Part shown: positions 25,237 to 33,489 of the stretch, one piece after another
How positions within the stretch are numbered: position 1 is the stretch's first letter
How the letters are laid out: each line of letters starts with the position of its first letter
Assembly: GCA_023389035.1 (NCBI GenBank)
Contig: JAEWFC010000033.1
Location: 4,348-68,347, forward strand
DNA: 64,000 nt
Source: Acidobacteriota bacterium
Lineage (GTDB): Bacteria > Acidobacteriota > Blastocatellia > Pyrinomonadales > Pyrinomonadaceae
Reading direction: 5' to 3'
Position numbers and translations under genes: made by a program
The notes under the pieces: model-generated
Databases searched by the model: none
What the model saw: only the letters and a program-made list of their open reading frames with translations
What the model was told of the DNA's origin: nothing

Positions 25237-25265
25237 TTGAACTTATTTCCGGTTCTGCGTAATCT
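25237..25265 (+). promoter_or_regulatory. Promoter of the DUF305 gene (leaderless)
   Basis: TTGAAC (25237-25242), 17 bases, TAATCT (25260-25265), and then only 6 bases to the ATG at 25272. No Shine-Dalgarno is possible, so translation would start at the 5' end of the mRNA. Confidence 0.55.
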
Positions 25266-25271
25266 TGCAAT

Positions 25272-25922
25272 ATGAAATACTTTGCCGTCGCTGCCCTTGC
25301 GTTTTCGATCATTGCTTGCCAGCAGCCGTCTAGTGGCCCTGACACACCAGACTCTGCGGTTGATCACAGTCAAACGGACCATAGCCAGATGGACCATGGC
25401 GACCACGGTGCGATGGATCACTCGTCTATGGCGTCTTCCCCCGGAGCTGCTCAGGCACCCCTCGAACTGCAGTTCATTGACACGATGATCGCCCACCACC
25501 AGGGTGCTGTCGATATGGCAAAACTGGTTGATGGCCGAACCGACAATCGGCAGCTGCAGACATTTGCTGATGGTATCATCAATGCTCAAGAACGTGAGAT
25601 AGCGGAAATGACCCGAATGCGTTCGAAGCGATTTGCCGAGAGCCCGCCCGCTCTAAATATGGACTTTCCGGGCATGCGTGAGGGCATGGGCGGTATGGAC
25701 ATGAAGAAGCTTGAGAAGCTTTTCGGCACAGAATTCGACGTCGAGTTCGCATCCCAGATGATCCCGCATCACAAAGGCGCGATCGCTATGTCCGACGCTG
25801 TTCGGGCCGGAACGCAGGATCCGGATCTGAAGAAGCTTGCCGAGACGATCATTAAGGACCAAACAACTGAGATCGATCAAATGCAGAAATGGATAACCGA
25901 ATGGCGAAAATCGTCTAATTAG
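25272..25922 (+). CDS. DUF305 lipoprotein
   Basis: 216 residues. The lipoprotein signal ends at a lipobox cysteine (FSIIAC, Cys17), then a His/Asp-rich linker (DHSQTDHSQMDHGDHG) that may bind copper or another metal, then a helical DUF305 domain with the repeated motif IDTMIAHHQGAVDMA and QMIPHHKGAIAMS. DUF305 proteins often accompany copper resistance or redox proteins. The function is not settled. It lies after a leaderless promoter and its last 8 bases overlap the opposing gene's 3' end. Confidence 0.88.
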   Translation: MKYFAVAALAFSIIACQQPSSGPDTPDSAVDHSQTDHSQMDHGDHGAMDHSSMASSPGAAQAPLELQFIDTMIAHHQGAVDMAKLVDGRTDNRQLQTFADGIINAQEREIAEMTRMRSKRFAESPPALNMDFPGMREGMGGMDMKKLEKLFGTEFDVEFASQMIPHHKGAIAMSDAVRAGTQDPDLKKLAETIIKDQTTEIDQMQKWITEWRKSSN

Positions 25923-26283
25923 CTAGCAGCCATTTTTCGGCTTCGCGCGGGTCGTCAAATACCTGCATTATCACGTTGCGGTTGCGCGCAAGTTTCTTGC
26001 CTAGTTCGTTGATCGCGTCATGACCGTGACGGTCATGAAAGGCGATCTTATAGCCCGGCAAGACAGCGCCAAGATGTTCCGCCATTTCGATCATATCTCT
26101 CGGTCCGACGGATCTGGGGAAGTCCTTTTCGATAAGGATCTTTCGGCAATCCCGCCCGCGACACCAATCCGCGATCTCATTCCAGTACGATCTCGATATT
26201 CCGGATGAAAGCTCCGGGCCGCTGGTCAATACCCAAACGTATTCCGTGCGGTCTTCGATCTCGATCTCGTAGCCTTGGCCCAT
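25915..26283 (-). CDS. Uncharacterised 122-residue protein, possibly STAS-like
   Basis: A soluble alpha/beta protein with no membrane segment: alternating strands (YVWVLTSG, KILIEKDF, KIAFHDRHG, NVIMQVFDD) and helices, ending EAEKWLLAN. The size, strand order and terminal D-x-x-EAEKWL recall SpoIIAA/STAS-like proteins that act in partner switching, which would fit the RsbU-type phosphatase 1.2 kb away. That link is inference; I do not recognise the family with certainty. The 3' ends of this gene and the DUF305 gene overlap by 8 bases. Confidence 0.6.
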   Translation of the reverse strand: MGQGYEIEIEDRTEYVWVLTSGPELSSGISRSYWNEIADWCRGRDCRKILIEKDFPRSVGPRDMIEMAEHLGAVLPGYKIAFHDRHGHDAINELGKKLARNRNVIMQVFDDPREAEKWLLAN

Positions 26284-26459
26284 GATCGGATGATATCAGA
26301 AATTAACTAACGGGTCGACAAGTTGTGTATGCATTTACTACACGCGGAACGGTCGTTTAGTAGATTTTTCCCGCTATTCCTTGAGATTCTGGCAAGAGGA
26401 CGCATGGCATACGGGTTGCAATCATGCAATTTCGACCAAGAGTCAAAGAAGGAGGACAG

Positions 26460-26669
26460 ATGTCAAAAGAAGTTATTTCAGTTGACGGTCAGGAAAAGGT
26501 GGTAAGGGAAGATACTGCGAAAGCCTATCGCGGCGTCAACTGGGCGTTGATCAGCGTGGCTGCGTTCGTACTGATTGCCGCATTCTTATTATTCTCAGGC
26601 GTGTTATCGGGGGTTCTTTTCGACCCTCAGCCAGGAAGTGCCCCGGCTGAGAGTCATACTGGCCCATAA
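26460..26669 (+). CDS. Small single-helix membrane protein
   Basis: 69 residues: a charged N-terminus, one membrane helix (WALISVAAFVLIAAFLLFSG, then VLSGVLF), and a short outside tail rich in Pro, Ser and Gly. AAGGAGG a few bases before ATG 26460 is the strongest ribosome site in this stretch and settles the start. No family is recognised. It stands alone, followed by a run of three hairpins. Confidence 0.65.
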   Translation: MSKEVISVDGQEKVVREDTAKAYRGVNWALISVAAFVLIAAFLLFSGVLSGVLFDPQPGSAPAESHTGP

Positions 26670-26698
26670 GTTTTTCCCGGAATGCATCTGGGTTGGAT

Positions 26699-26780
26699 GA
26701 GGGTACGCGCAATACCCTCTTCATGCGTTACGGAGAAATTGCGTAACTTCTAAGGCGTTCCTCACGGGACGCCTATTTTT
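26699..26780 (+). terminator. Three consecutive hairpins ending in an intrinsic terminator
   Basis: GAGGGTA/TACCCTC (26699-26719), GTTACG/CGTAAC (within 26727-26747) and AGGCGTTCC/GGGACGCCT (26753-26774) followed by ATTTTT. The last is a good intrinsic terminator for the 69-residue gene. The first two are unexplained and could be part of a small stable RNA. Confidence 0.7.
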
Positions 26781-26809
26781 ATCACAGATCTTCAAAGTAT
26801 CAAAGAATT

Positions 26810-27877
26810 TTATGCTCCGGCCCCGAGACCCAGTTTCGGATAATCCAGGTAACCCTTTATCCCGCCCGAATAGAAAGTCGAAGCATCCGGCTCATTAAGC
26901 CTTGCCCCATTACTAAATCGGTTCGGGAGGTCCGGATTCGCAATGAACTTCGCACCGTAGGCGATCGCGTCCGCCTTACCGCTAGAGATGTATTCTTGAC
27001 CGGATTCCAGTGAAAAGCCGGAACCCGCAAAGTAAGTCCCGTTGTAGTGTGCCCGGAATAGCGTGTGCCATTTCCCGCCGGCTCCATCCGCAACATGCAC
27101 GTATGCAATATCTTTGTCGTTCAATTCGTCCGCTATGTATGCATATACATCGTCCGCATCAGGCTCTTGAATATCATTAAACGGTAGAGCGGGCGAGAAT
27201 TTAACCCCAACACGGCGCGAGCCGATCTCAGCCGAAACCGCGTCAGTAATTTCGAAGAGAAACCGCGCGCGGTTCGGGATCGAACCGCCGTATTCGTCAC
27301 TACGTTGATTGACCGGCTTCATCAGGAACTGCTGTATAAGGTAGCCGCTCGCAGAATGAATCTCAACACCGTCGAAACCTGCATCAATTGCGTTCCTAGC
27401 AGCGGCGGCAAAGTCTTGAACCGTTTCTTTGATCTCATCCACCGTCATAGCGCGAGGCTCGACGAGATCTTTCATGCCCTCGTCCGTGTAGTTCTGGCCG
27501 CTTGCCTTAACGGCAGACGGGGCAACCGGAAATTGGTTTCCGGGCAGAAAGTCGGGCAGAGCGATGCGCCCGGTGTGAAAAAGCTGCATAAAGATCTTCC
27601 CGCCCTGTTCATGGACCGCTCTAGCAACAGGACGCCACGATTCGATCTGTTCCGGTGAATAAATGCCTGGCGTTCGCACGTACCCTTTTGCCATCGGCGA
27701 GACGTTCACAGCCTCAGAAATTATCAACCCTGCGGACGCCCGCTGTGCGTAATAGTCTGCAACATAATCGGGCTGAACGCCGGCATCGTCAGCACGGCTC
27801 CGCGTCATCGGAGCCATCACGATCCTGTTTTTCAACGTAAGGTCTCCGACCTTAAGACTTGCGAATAATGTACTCAT
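26810..27877 (-). CDS. Old Yellow Enzyme family ene-reductase
   Basis: 355 residues of the FMN TIM-barrel OYE family, close to NemA/XenB. Visible are VMAPMTRSRAD, LFHTGRIALPDFL, the substrate-binding HSASGYLIQQFL, KPVNQRSDEYGGSIPNRARFL in pieces, and VGVKFSPA. Members reduce alpha,beta-unsaturated carbonyls, nitro compounds or quinones using NAD(P)H. It lies 37 bases downstream of the quinone-reductase-like gene on the same strand, so the two are likely co-transcribed in electrophile detoxification. AAGGGGG precedes the ATG. Confidence 0.93.
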   Translation of the reverse strand: MSTLFASLKVGDLTLKNRIVMAPMTRSRADDAGVQPDYVADYYAQRASAGLIISEAVNVSPMAKGYVRTPGIYSPEQIESWRPVARAVHEQGGKIFMQLFHTGRIALPDFLPGNQFPVAPSAVKASGQNYTDEGMKDLVEPRAMTVDEIKETVQDFAAAARNAIDAGFDGVEIHSASGYLIQQFLMKPVNQRSDEYGGSIPNRARFLFEITDAVSAEIGSRRVGVKFSPALPFNDIQEPDADDVYAYIADELNDKDIAYVHVADGAGGKWHTLFRAHYNGTYFAGSGFSLESGQEYISSGKADAIAYGAKFIANPDLPNRFSNGARLNEPDASTFYSGGIKGYLDYPKLGLGAGA

Positions 27878-27913
27878 CTATTTCCCCCTTTGCTCGTTTT
27901 TGTATGAAGCGGC

Positions 27914-28927
27914 TTAGCCGAGCCTTATGACTATCTTTCCAAAATGCGAACCACTTTCCATATATCGAAAAGCGTCGCGCGCCTCTTCGAACTCAAAGAC
28001 CTTGTCAACAACGGGCCGAAGCTTATTCACCGACACGGCACGCAACATATCCGAGAACATCGCTCGCGAGCCGACGAAGATCCCCTGAAGCTTAAGAGAC
28101 TTCATAAACGCTGCAACCGGATCGAACGTCGCGGCACCCGTAAGTGCACCGACCAACGCTATATGACCGCCGATCCGAGTCGATTTGATCGATCTCGGGA
28201 GCGTCCCCGCTCCGCCGACTTCGACCGTATGATCCACTCCAACGCCGCCGGTTAGATCGAGCACAGCCTTGTCCCAATCTTCAGCCGCACGATAGTTTAT
28301 CGTCTCGTGCGAACCCAGAGAACGCATTTTCTCAAGCTTTTCATCGCTGGATGAGGTTGATATAACCCTTGCTCCGGCTAGACTTGCAAACTGCGCCGCA
28401 AACACCGATACGCCGCCGGTTCCTAAAGTAAGTACCGTTTGGCCCGGCGTAAGTCGGCCGGAGATGACCAGTGCGTGCCATGCCGTCAATGCCGCACACG
28501 GAAGTGTGGCCGCCTCTTCGTAACTAAGGTGGTCCGGTATCGAAAGAATGGATTCTTCGTTGAAGTTGCCGCTTTCTCGTAACACTCCGTCCCACTGAGG
28601 TCCTGCTCCCAAAGAGGTCCGCCGTTTCTCCTCGCTGGAATCCCCGTCAAACCATCGCTGTGCAAAGATCGGCATCACACGGTCACCGACGCTCCACCTG
28701 GTTACATCGCTGCCAACCGCTGTGACTTCGCCGGCTCCATCCGAAAGAGGTACGGCGGGCAATTTCATCCGCGGGTTGTACGTGCCCGTGGCTACCATCA
28801 CATCTCGAAAGTTTAGCGATGCCGCTCTGAAGCGCACCGTGACCTCATTCGCGGCTGGTTCTGATTCGGAACGATCCACGCGAGTGAGATTATCGATGCC
28901 GAATTCCTGTATTTCGTATGCTTTCAT
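27914..28927 (-). CDS. Zinc-independent MDR-family quinone/enone reductase
   Basis: 337 residues of the medium-chain dehydrogenase/reductase superfamily: GroES-like half (NFRDVMVATGTYNPRMKLP, PLSDGAGEVTAVG) and a Rossmann half with LGTGGVSVFAAQFAS. The catalytic and structural zinc cysteines of true alcohol dehydrogenases are missing, so it is probably NADPH-dependent quinone oxidoreductase-like. It is the upstream partner of the OYE gene. The exact substrate is not predictable from sequence. Confidence 0.88.
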   Translation of the reverse strand: MKAYEIQEFGIDNLTRVDRSESEPAANEVTVRFRAASLNFRDVMVATGTYNPRMKLPAVPLSDGAGEVTAVGSDVTRWSVGDRVMPIFAQRWFDGDSSEEKRRTSLGAGPQWDGVLRESGNFNEESILSIPDHLSYEEAATLPCAALTAWHALVISGRLTPGQTVLTLGTGGVSVFAAQFASLAGARVISTSSSDEKLEKMRSLGSHETINYRAAEDWDKAVLDLTGGVGVDHTVEVGGAGTLPRSIKSTRIGGHIALVGALTGAATFDPVAAFMKSLKLQGIFVGSRAMFSDMLRAVSVNKLRPVVDKVFEFEEARDAFRYMESGSHFGKIVIRLG

Positions 28928-29011
28928 AACGATCGATACCGCGGACCGCTCACCCTGCCGAATAGAAGACAGAAGACACGCGGCGGGTCATATAGGCCCG
29001 CGGTAAGCAGT

Positions 29012-29686
29012 TTATTTCCTTGGGGTCTTTAACTCGAGCTTCATTACGACGCCGTCTCGGATGAGGTCGTTTGCCATGCCAGCATAGTTGATCTCGAAAT
29101 CTTTACGATTTATCGAGAAATCAGCGTTCACCGTTACGTCAGCATCACTGACCTTGATCGTCGCCGGAAAGGAAACCGACTTGGTCACGCCGTGCAGCGT
29201 AAGATCCCCGGTCACGTTATAAACATCCGCACCCTTTGCGGGGTCGGCCACGATCTTGCTCGATCGAAAACTCGCTTTGGGGAATTTCTCAACGTCAAAG
29301 AAATCCGCACTCTTGAGATGTTCCGTCAGATCTGCATTGTCTGAATATATAGACGTGGTATCGATCTCCACCGATACAGCGCTTTCTTCGGCCCTCGCGT
29401 TCACCAGGTCAATGGTTCCCGAGAACTGGCGGAAACCGCCATCATGCTTGCCGGTAACCTTCGAACCGATCCATTCGATCTTGGAATTTTCCGGTGTGAT
29501 CGCCAGTGGGTCGCCTTTTGCAGGTGCGACTGATCGGGTGTTCGAGTTGGCCTCAGCCTTGGTACTACCAACACTTGTGGCAACGGCAGTGTTAGAAACG
29601 GTCGCTTGTGCACGATTCACCGAGGGGTCTTCGCATCCCGTTAAAAAAAGCGAAAACGCTAAAACTGATAAAGAAAGAACCTTCAT
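29012..29686 (-). CDS. YceI-family lipoprotein
   Basis: 224 residues. The signal ends in a lipobox (FSLFLTGCEDP, Cys18), then a Ser/Ala-rich linker, then a YceI lipocalin-like barrel from residue 62: SKIEWIGSKVTGKHDGGFRQFSGTIDL in pieces, DLTLHGVTKSVSFPATI near the end. YceI proteins bind isoprenoid chains such as polyprenyl quinones in the periplasm. With the quinone-reductase-like and OYE genes just downstream, a quinone or redox theme is likely. It follows the Rrf2 gene and the 69-residue gene on the same strand. Confidence 0.92.
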   Translation of the reverse strand: MKVLSLSVLAFSLFLTGCEDPSVNRAQATVSNTAVATSVGSTKAEANSNTRSVAPAKGDPLAITPENSKIEWIGSKVTGKHDGGFRQFSGTIDLVNARAEESAVSVEIDTTSIYSDNADLTEHLKSADFFDVEKFPKASFRSSKIVADPAKGADVYNVTGDLTLHGVTKSVSFPATIKVSDADVTVNADFSINRKDFEINYAGMANDLIRDGVVMKLELKTPRK

Positions 29687-29748
29687 TTACGATCTCCTCA
29701 AATAATGAAATTGATAAAACGTTCGAACGGCGTATCTTTCCGTATCTT

Positions 29749-29958
29749 TCACTGAACCAAGCGGTTCAGCCACATGCTCAATTTTAGAAACGCCGGATAA
29801 TACCGCATCAGACCCGACGATAGGTTCAGAAGAACCGTCGTCGGCCCCTGCGGTTGTGCAATGCACTCTTTATATGTCTTGCACATAATTCCTTCCCCTT
29901 GCTCGATAAAAGCCTTCCCCTGTTCGTTAAACCAACCGGCCAAATCTGTAACCTTCAT
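29749..29958 (-). CDS. Small protein between yceI and the Rrf2 gene
   Basis: 69 residues from ATG 29958 (MKVTDLAGWFNEQGK...). It has two cysteines in MCKTYKECI, a hydrophobic C-terminal third (LLNLSSGLMRYYPAFLKLSMWL) and no recognised family. It lies 24 bases after the Rrf2 stop on the same strand, ahead of yceI, which fits a regulator-target operon. No Shine-Dalgarno is clear, so the gene is supported by position and coding-like composition only. Confidence 0.5.
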   Translation of the reverse strand: MKVTDLAGWFNEQGKAFIEQGEGIMCKTYKECIAQPQGPTTVLLNLSSGLMRYYPAFLKLSMWLNRLVQ

Positions 29959-29982
29959 TGCTACAATTAGGCTCAAAAAAAT

Positions 29983-30405
29983 TTACACTTTCTGCTCGAC
30001 CATTTCGAAGATATTTTGCAGCGTATAACCCGCAAGTCGCTGCTCTACTCCCCTCTCGATATCTTTCTGCAGGTTGCACAGCACAGCCTCGATATTCCGT
30101 CCGACAGGACAGTCTTTGTTTGGACCATTTGGGTGAAGTGCAAAAACTTCACCACAGGAAACAGCCTTATAGATATCTGAAAGGTTGATCTCGTTTGGAC
30201 ACCGCGCAAGCCGCGTCCCGCCATGCGAACCGGTCTGGGAGACGACCAAATTTGCTTGACTCAACTGACTCAGTAAACGGCGGATAACTACGGGATTCGT
30301 GTTAACACTTGCCGCGATGCAATCAGACTTCACATTCTCGTCGCGAGAACCCGCGAGCATCGCAAGTACGTGAATCGCCATTGAAAATTGACTATTAGCC
30401 GCCAT
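29983..30405 (-). CDS. Rrf2-family transcriptional regulator
   Basis: 140 residues. The winged helix is at residues 10-60 (SQFSMAIHVLAMLA..., NPVVIRRLLSQLSQANLV, GSHGGTRLA). Three cysteines follow in the dimerisation part (SCGEVF, KDCPVG, VLCNL), so a sulfur or iron-sulfur sensing role like that of IscR/NsrR relatives is possible, though the spacing is closer to the YwnA group. The ATG abuts a TGTAAC-N7-GTTACA palindrome that covers its own -10 box; the same operator lies in the trxA promoter. It probably represses itself, the small gene and yceI downstream, and trxA. Confidence 0.88.
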   Translation of the reverse strand: MAANSQFSMAIHVLAMLAGSRDENVKSDCIAASVNTNPVVIRRLLSQLSQANLVVSQTGSHGGTRLARCPNEINLSDIYKAVSCGEVFALHPNGPNKDCPVGRNIEAVLCNLQKDIERGVEQRLAGYTLQNIFEMVEQKV

Positions 30406-30442
30406 CTGTAACGAGTATAGTTACAGACTAGAAAGCTGTCAA
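30406..30442 (-). promoter_or_regulatory. Rrf2-gene promoter and autoregulatory operator
   Basis: Read on the minus strand: TTGACA (30442-30437), 17 bases, TATACT (30419-30414), then 8 bases to the ATG at 30405. The palindrome CTGTAAC-N7-GTTACAG (30406-30426) is centred on the -10. With no room for a ribosome site, the mRNA should be leaderless. Confidence 0.8.
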
Positions 30443-30448
30443 GTTCGG

Positions 30449-31354
30449 TTAGCCTTTGAATATGTCGAGTGTGTTCCTGATCTCTGCGATGGAGTCGTCC
30501 GCGATCAGCGGGAACACCGAGACTCGAGAGTGTGAATGCAGGGAGTCGGCTGTAACGCGATCGCAGATCACAGTGGAAACGCGGTTCGCAGACTCGATCC
30601 ATTCCGGCTCGTTAGTTGAACGAACGACAATATTTCCGGGTTCGATCCGCGCCGCTGCGAGAATTACGCGTGCGAACGCTAGGAATCCGTCCCAACCGGA
30701 AAATACGCCTATCAATTCATTATCGGCAGGCCTCACCGCGTCGGACAGAGCCCCTGCTACAGAGCGTCCGCGCAGATAGATGCAGTGGTCATCAGTAGAA
30801 AGCAGCGGGTCGATCTTTGGCTTCTCATCACTGAATGCCGCGATAAGTGCCGAGCGCGGAGCGGGCTCGGCTGCAAACTCTTCGAAAGTGATAGCTGAAA
30901 TATTCGCGTCCATTGCGGATGAGAGCTCGTACAAAATGATCTCGCAGAGTCCGGGGTCAGACTCGACCACGAGAATGCGCTTCCCTGTGCGAACTCGCGA
31001 CCGCATTTCTATCATCGATTCTAATTCTGACATTGAAAGGCCGCGGTTTGTGGCTTGGGCGAGAAGAAGGTCGATCAGAGATTCAAGCTCAGTGGTTGAA
31101 GACGGTCGACCATTTGTTGGCTCTGCAACGAAATACCCGCTGCCCCGGCGAAGTTCGATCGCGTTTCGCTCTACAAGGGTTCTATACGCTGCTGCGACAG
31201 TATTTGGATGGATCCCATACCGCCTAGCTATCGAGCGTGTACTCGGTAGGCGTCCTCCGGGAGCCAGGTCGCCACTCGCGATCGCAAGCATAACCTGCGT
31301 GACTAGCTGCTCGCGTACAGGAACGTCAAAATTCTTTGAAATCCAAAAACGCAT
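30449..31354 (-). CDS. GntR-family regulator (YtrA-type HTH)
   Basis: About 301 residues. The N-terminal GntR winged helix is clear: VPVREQLVTQVMLAIASGDL, then LPSTRSIARRYGIHPNTVAAAYR and GSGYFVAE. The C-terminal 190 residues, with RILVVESDPGLCEIILYEL, look like a receiver- or ligand-binding-like alpha/beta domain rather than the short YtrA tail or the aminotransferase domain of MocR. The effector is unknown. ATG 31354 is chosen because an mltD terminator hairpin occupies the bases just upstream; an in-frame ATG at 31378 would lie inside that hairpin. Confidence 0.8.
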   Translation of the reverse strand: MRFWISKNFDVPVREQLVTQVMLAIASGDLAPGGRLPSTRSIARRYGIHPNTVAAAYRTLVERNAIELRRGSGYFVAEPTNGRPSSTTELESLIDLLLAQATNRGLSMSELESMIEMRSRVRTGKRILVVESDPGLCEIILYELSSAMDANISAITFEEFAAEPAPRSALIAAFSDEKPKIDPLLSTDDHCIYLRGRSVAGALSDAVRPADNELIGVFSGWDGFLAFARVILAAARIEPGNIVVRSTNEPEWIESANRVSTVICDRVTADSLHSHSRVSVFPLIADDSIAEIRNTLDIFKG

Positions 31355-31355
31355 T

Positions 31356-31394
31356 GAAAAAAATTGCCGGACCTGCATAACAGACCCGGCAATT
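31356..31394 (-). terminator. Intrinsic terminator between the MltD-like and GntR genes
   Basis: On the minus strand AATTGCCGG (31394-31386) pairs perfectly with CCGGCAATT (31370-31362) and is followed by a T-run to 31356. It ends two bases before the GntR ATG, so the regulator must either be read through or start from a promoter inside the hairpin. Confidence 0.85.
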
Positions 31395-31413
31395 ATCGGA
31401 GGATATATTCCAA

Positions 31414-33201
31414 CTACTTAGCCGGCGGTGCCGGAATCTTGATCTCTCGGCCGGAGCCGAGGACCGAGTTCACCAACAAACCATTGTATTTCGCTACCTC
31501 GACCGGGTCGACACCTTCACGTTGGGCAAGCTTGGTCACAGTGTCACCTGCGACAGCTTTAACCAACCGCACGTTCGACGGTAACGAAGCGGAGGCAGTC
31601 GGACGCGAATATGACGTCGCCGTAACACGATTGCCCGGTATCTGATTCACCGGCACGAACACCTTGCCGGTCGGCTGCTTCATCCCCGGATTAGCGGCCA
31701 TCAAGTCGGCAATGCTCACGCCAGTGCGGTTTGAGATGGTTTGCCACGTCTCGCCTTGAACGGACTTTGCTAGATTCGTGTTATTGATCTTTGTCGCCGG
31801 AATGCGGCGAAATACCGCGACAACGTCGTCCGACTTCCCTGCCGGAACGTTTACGATGTAAGGCTCAGGAGGCGTCATATTCGACCGTAGATGCGGATTC
31901 AAATAACGAATGTACTGAACGGTCGTGTCCGAAGCCTGTGCGATCAACGTCAAATTCGTCGAAGCCGGAACGCGGATACGGTCATAACGCAGCGGCGGAG
32001 CCGGACGTACGTGACCGAATCCGTACTGTGACGGATTATTTGCTATGAGGATCGTAGCGAGGATATTCGGCACGTAATTGCGGGTCTCCTTCGGGAGATA
32101 CGGATACGCTGCCCAGAAATTCTTGGCACCGGCACGCCGTATCGCCTTGTCAACGTTACCTTCTCCGCAATTGTAACCCGCCATGGCTAGCTCCCAGTTT
32201 CCGTAGCGATTGAAGAGGAACTTGAGATAGCGAGCTGATGCACGCGTAGCTTCTTCAAAGCTGTTCCGCTCATCAACGTATGCGGTCCGGCGAAGCCCGT
32301 ATCGGGCTCCGGTTCCCGGAATGAACTGCCAAAGGCCTGAAGCAGCAGCCCACGACATCGCTGTCGGCTTCCAAGCACTTTCAACCTGGCCAAGCCAGGC
32401 TACATTTTCAGGGATCCCTTCTTCTCGGAACACCCGGCGGGCCATCGACATGAACATCCCGGAACGGTACAGTCCAACTTCCATCGTTTTCCGGCCGCGG
32501 CCACGATAGTAATTAATGTACTGCTGGATCATCGGGTGAACCTGGAATGAGAATCCAAGCGACCTATTGGCGACGGCGTACTGAATATACTGATACTGCT
32601 CTTGGGCGATAGGGTCGCTCTCGACAGCTTGTTCGTCGGCGGTAAGCTCCAGCCTTGAAAGCTCATCTAGCGGCGATGCCTCAAACGCCTGAGAATCAAA
32701 CCCTGCAAACAGTTCGGCAGCGGGCTCGGTCGAGCCAAGTGCACCTGCGGTCGCGCCGGTTGACACAGGCTTTGCGGCCGGGGCCAGCACCATTGCTACA
32801 ACCTTGTCAGCAGCAGCAAAATCAACGTCGCTCCACGCCCATCCGCAAGCGGCCGAAAGTTGACGAAGCTGCGGCGGCTGATTTCCGGCAGGAAATTCAA
32901 GCCGATACACCGTCTCGATCAACTGCGTATAGCACGTTTGGAGCTGCTGATTGCTTTGCGTATTTAGGGTCGAAGAAAGAAATACCTCCACCGCCTTGTC
33001 GAACTTCTCTCCAGATTCCGAGCGGCGCGACTGCGTAAACGCGTTCATCCCGTCGCGAAAATGCTTTGAAGATTCGTCAAGTACCTTGTTGACCTGAGCC
33101 TGTGCGTTCAACACTTCGGCGGTCTGGGCCGCAGTAGAGATGGAGAATACAAGAACAATAATTGCAGGCAGTGAAAAGTACCTGTGGATAAATGTTTTCA
33201 T
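31414..33201 (-). CDS. LysM-containing lytic transglycosylase (MltD-like)
   Basis: 595 residues from ATG 33201. A signal peptide (to TAAQ) is followed by a helical region, an SLT-type transglycosylase domain (about 265-410) with the catalytic glutamate in WLGQVESAWKPTAMSW-like sequence, GLWQFIPGTGARYGL, and AMAGYNCGEGNVDKAI. Two C-terminal LysM-type domains follow (QGETWQTISNRTGVSIADLM and AGDTVTKLAQREGVDPVEVA). It cleaves peptidoglycan to anhydro-muropeptides in the periplasm. The 279 bases before it hold no recognised riboswitch. Confidence 0.92.
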   Translation of the reverse strand: MKTFIHRYFSLPAIIVLVFSISTAAQTAEVLNAQAQVNKVLDESSKHFRDGMNAFTQSRRSESGEKFDKAVEVFLSSTLNTQSNQQLQTCYTQLIETVYRLEFPAGNQPPQLRQLSAACGWAWSDVDFAAADKVVAMVLAPAAKPVSTGATAGALGSTEPAAELFAGFDSQAFEASPLDELSRLELTADEQAVESDPIAQEQYQYIQYAVANRSLGFSFQVHPMIQQYINYYRGRGRKTMEVGLYRSGMFMSMARRVFREEGIPENVAWLGQVESAWKPTAMSWAAASGLWQFIPGTGARYGLRRTAYVDERNSFEEATRASARYLKFLFNRYGNWELAMAGYNCGEGNVDKAIRRAGAKNFWAAYPYLPKETRNYVPNILATILIANNPSQYGFGHVRPAPPLRYDRIRVPASTNLTLIAQASDTTVQYIRYLNPHLRSNMTPPEPYIVNVPAGKSDDVVAVFRRIPATKINNTNLAKSVQGETWQTISNRTGVSIADLMAANPGMKQPTGKVFVPVNQIPGNRVTATSYSRPTASASLPSNVRLVKAVAGDTVTKLAQREGVDPVEVAKYNGLLVNSVLGSGREIKIPAPPAK

Positions 33202-33471
33202 TAATTTTCGTCTATACACCTACGTCCGTAGCTCTCGGGTTAGGGCGAACTGTTTTGAAAACCCTGGAAAACCAACGCATCTTTTAAACGCCTATCGTAT
33301 GCTGTAAGTTCCATTAATGGGTAAACATACAATAGACAAACATCCCTAAAATTAACACATCACCGCATTAGGGTCAACGAAATGGATAGCTCGACCGTAT
33401 GAAAAGAATGCAGTCTAGTCTATGATGAACCGACATCCTCATCGGTTTGTCGCTTTCTTCCCGCGAGTGCG

Positions 33472-33489
33472 AAAAAGCCTTTAGGCTTT
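33472..33489 (-). terminator. Compact terminator overlapping the lon stop codon
   Basis: On the minus strand AAAGCC-TAAA-GGCTTT followed by further T. The TAA of lon is in the four-base loop, so the hairpin overlaps the end of the coding region. Confidence 0.65.

Noticed and set aside
33202..33480. Riboswitch before the MltD-like gene
   Set aside because: Cyclic-di-AMP and cyclic-di-GMP riboswitch cores were looked for because they often precede cell-wall hydrolases; none is visible.
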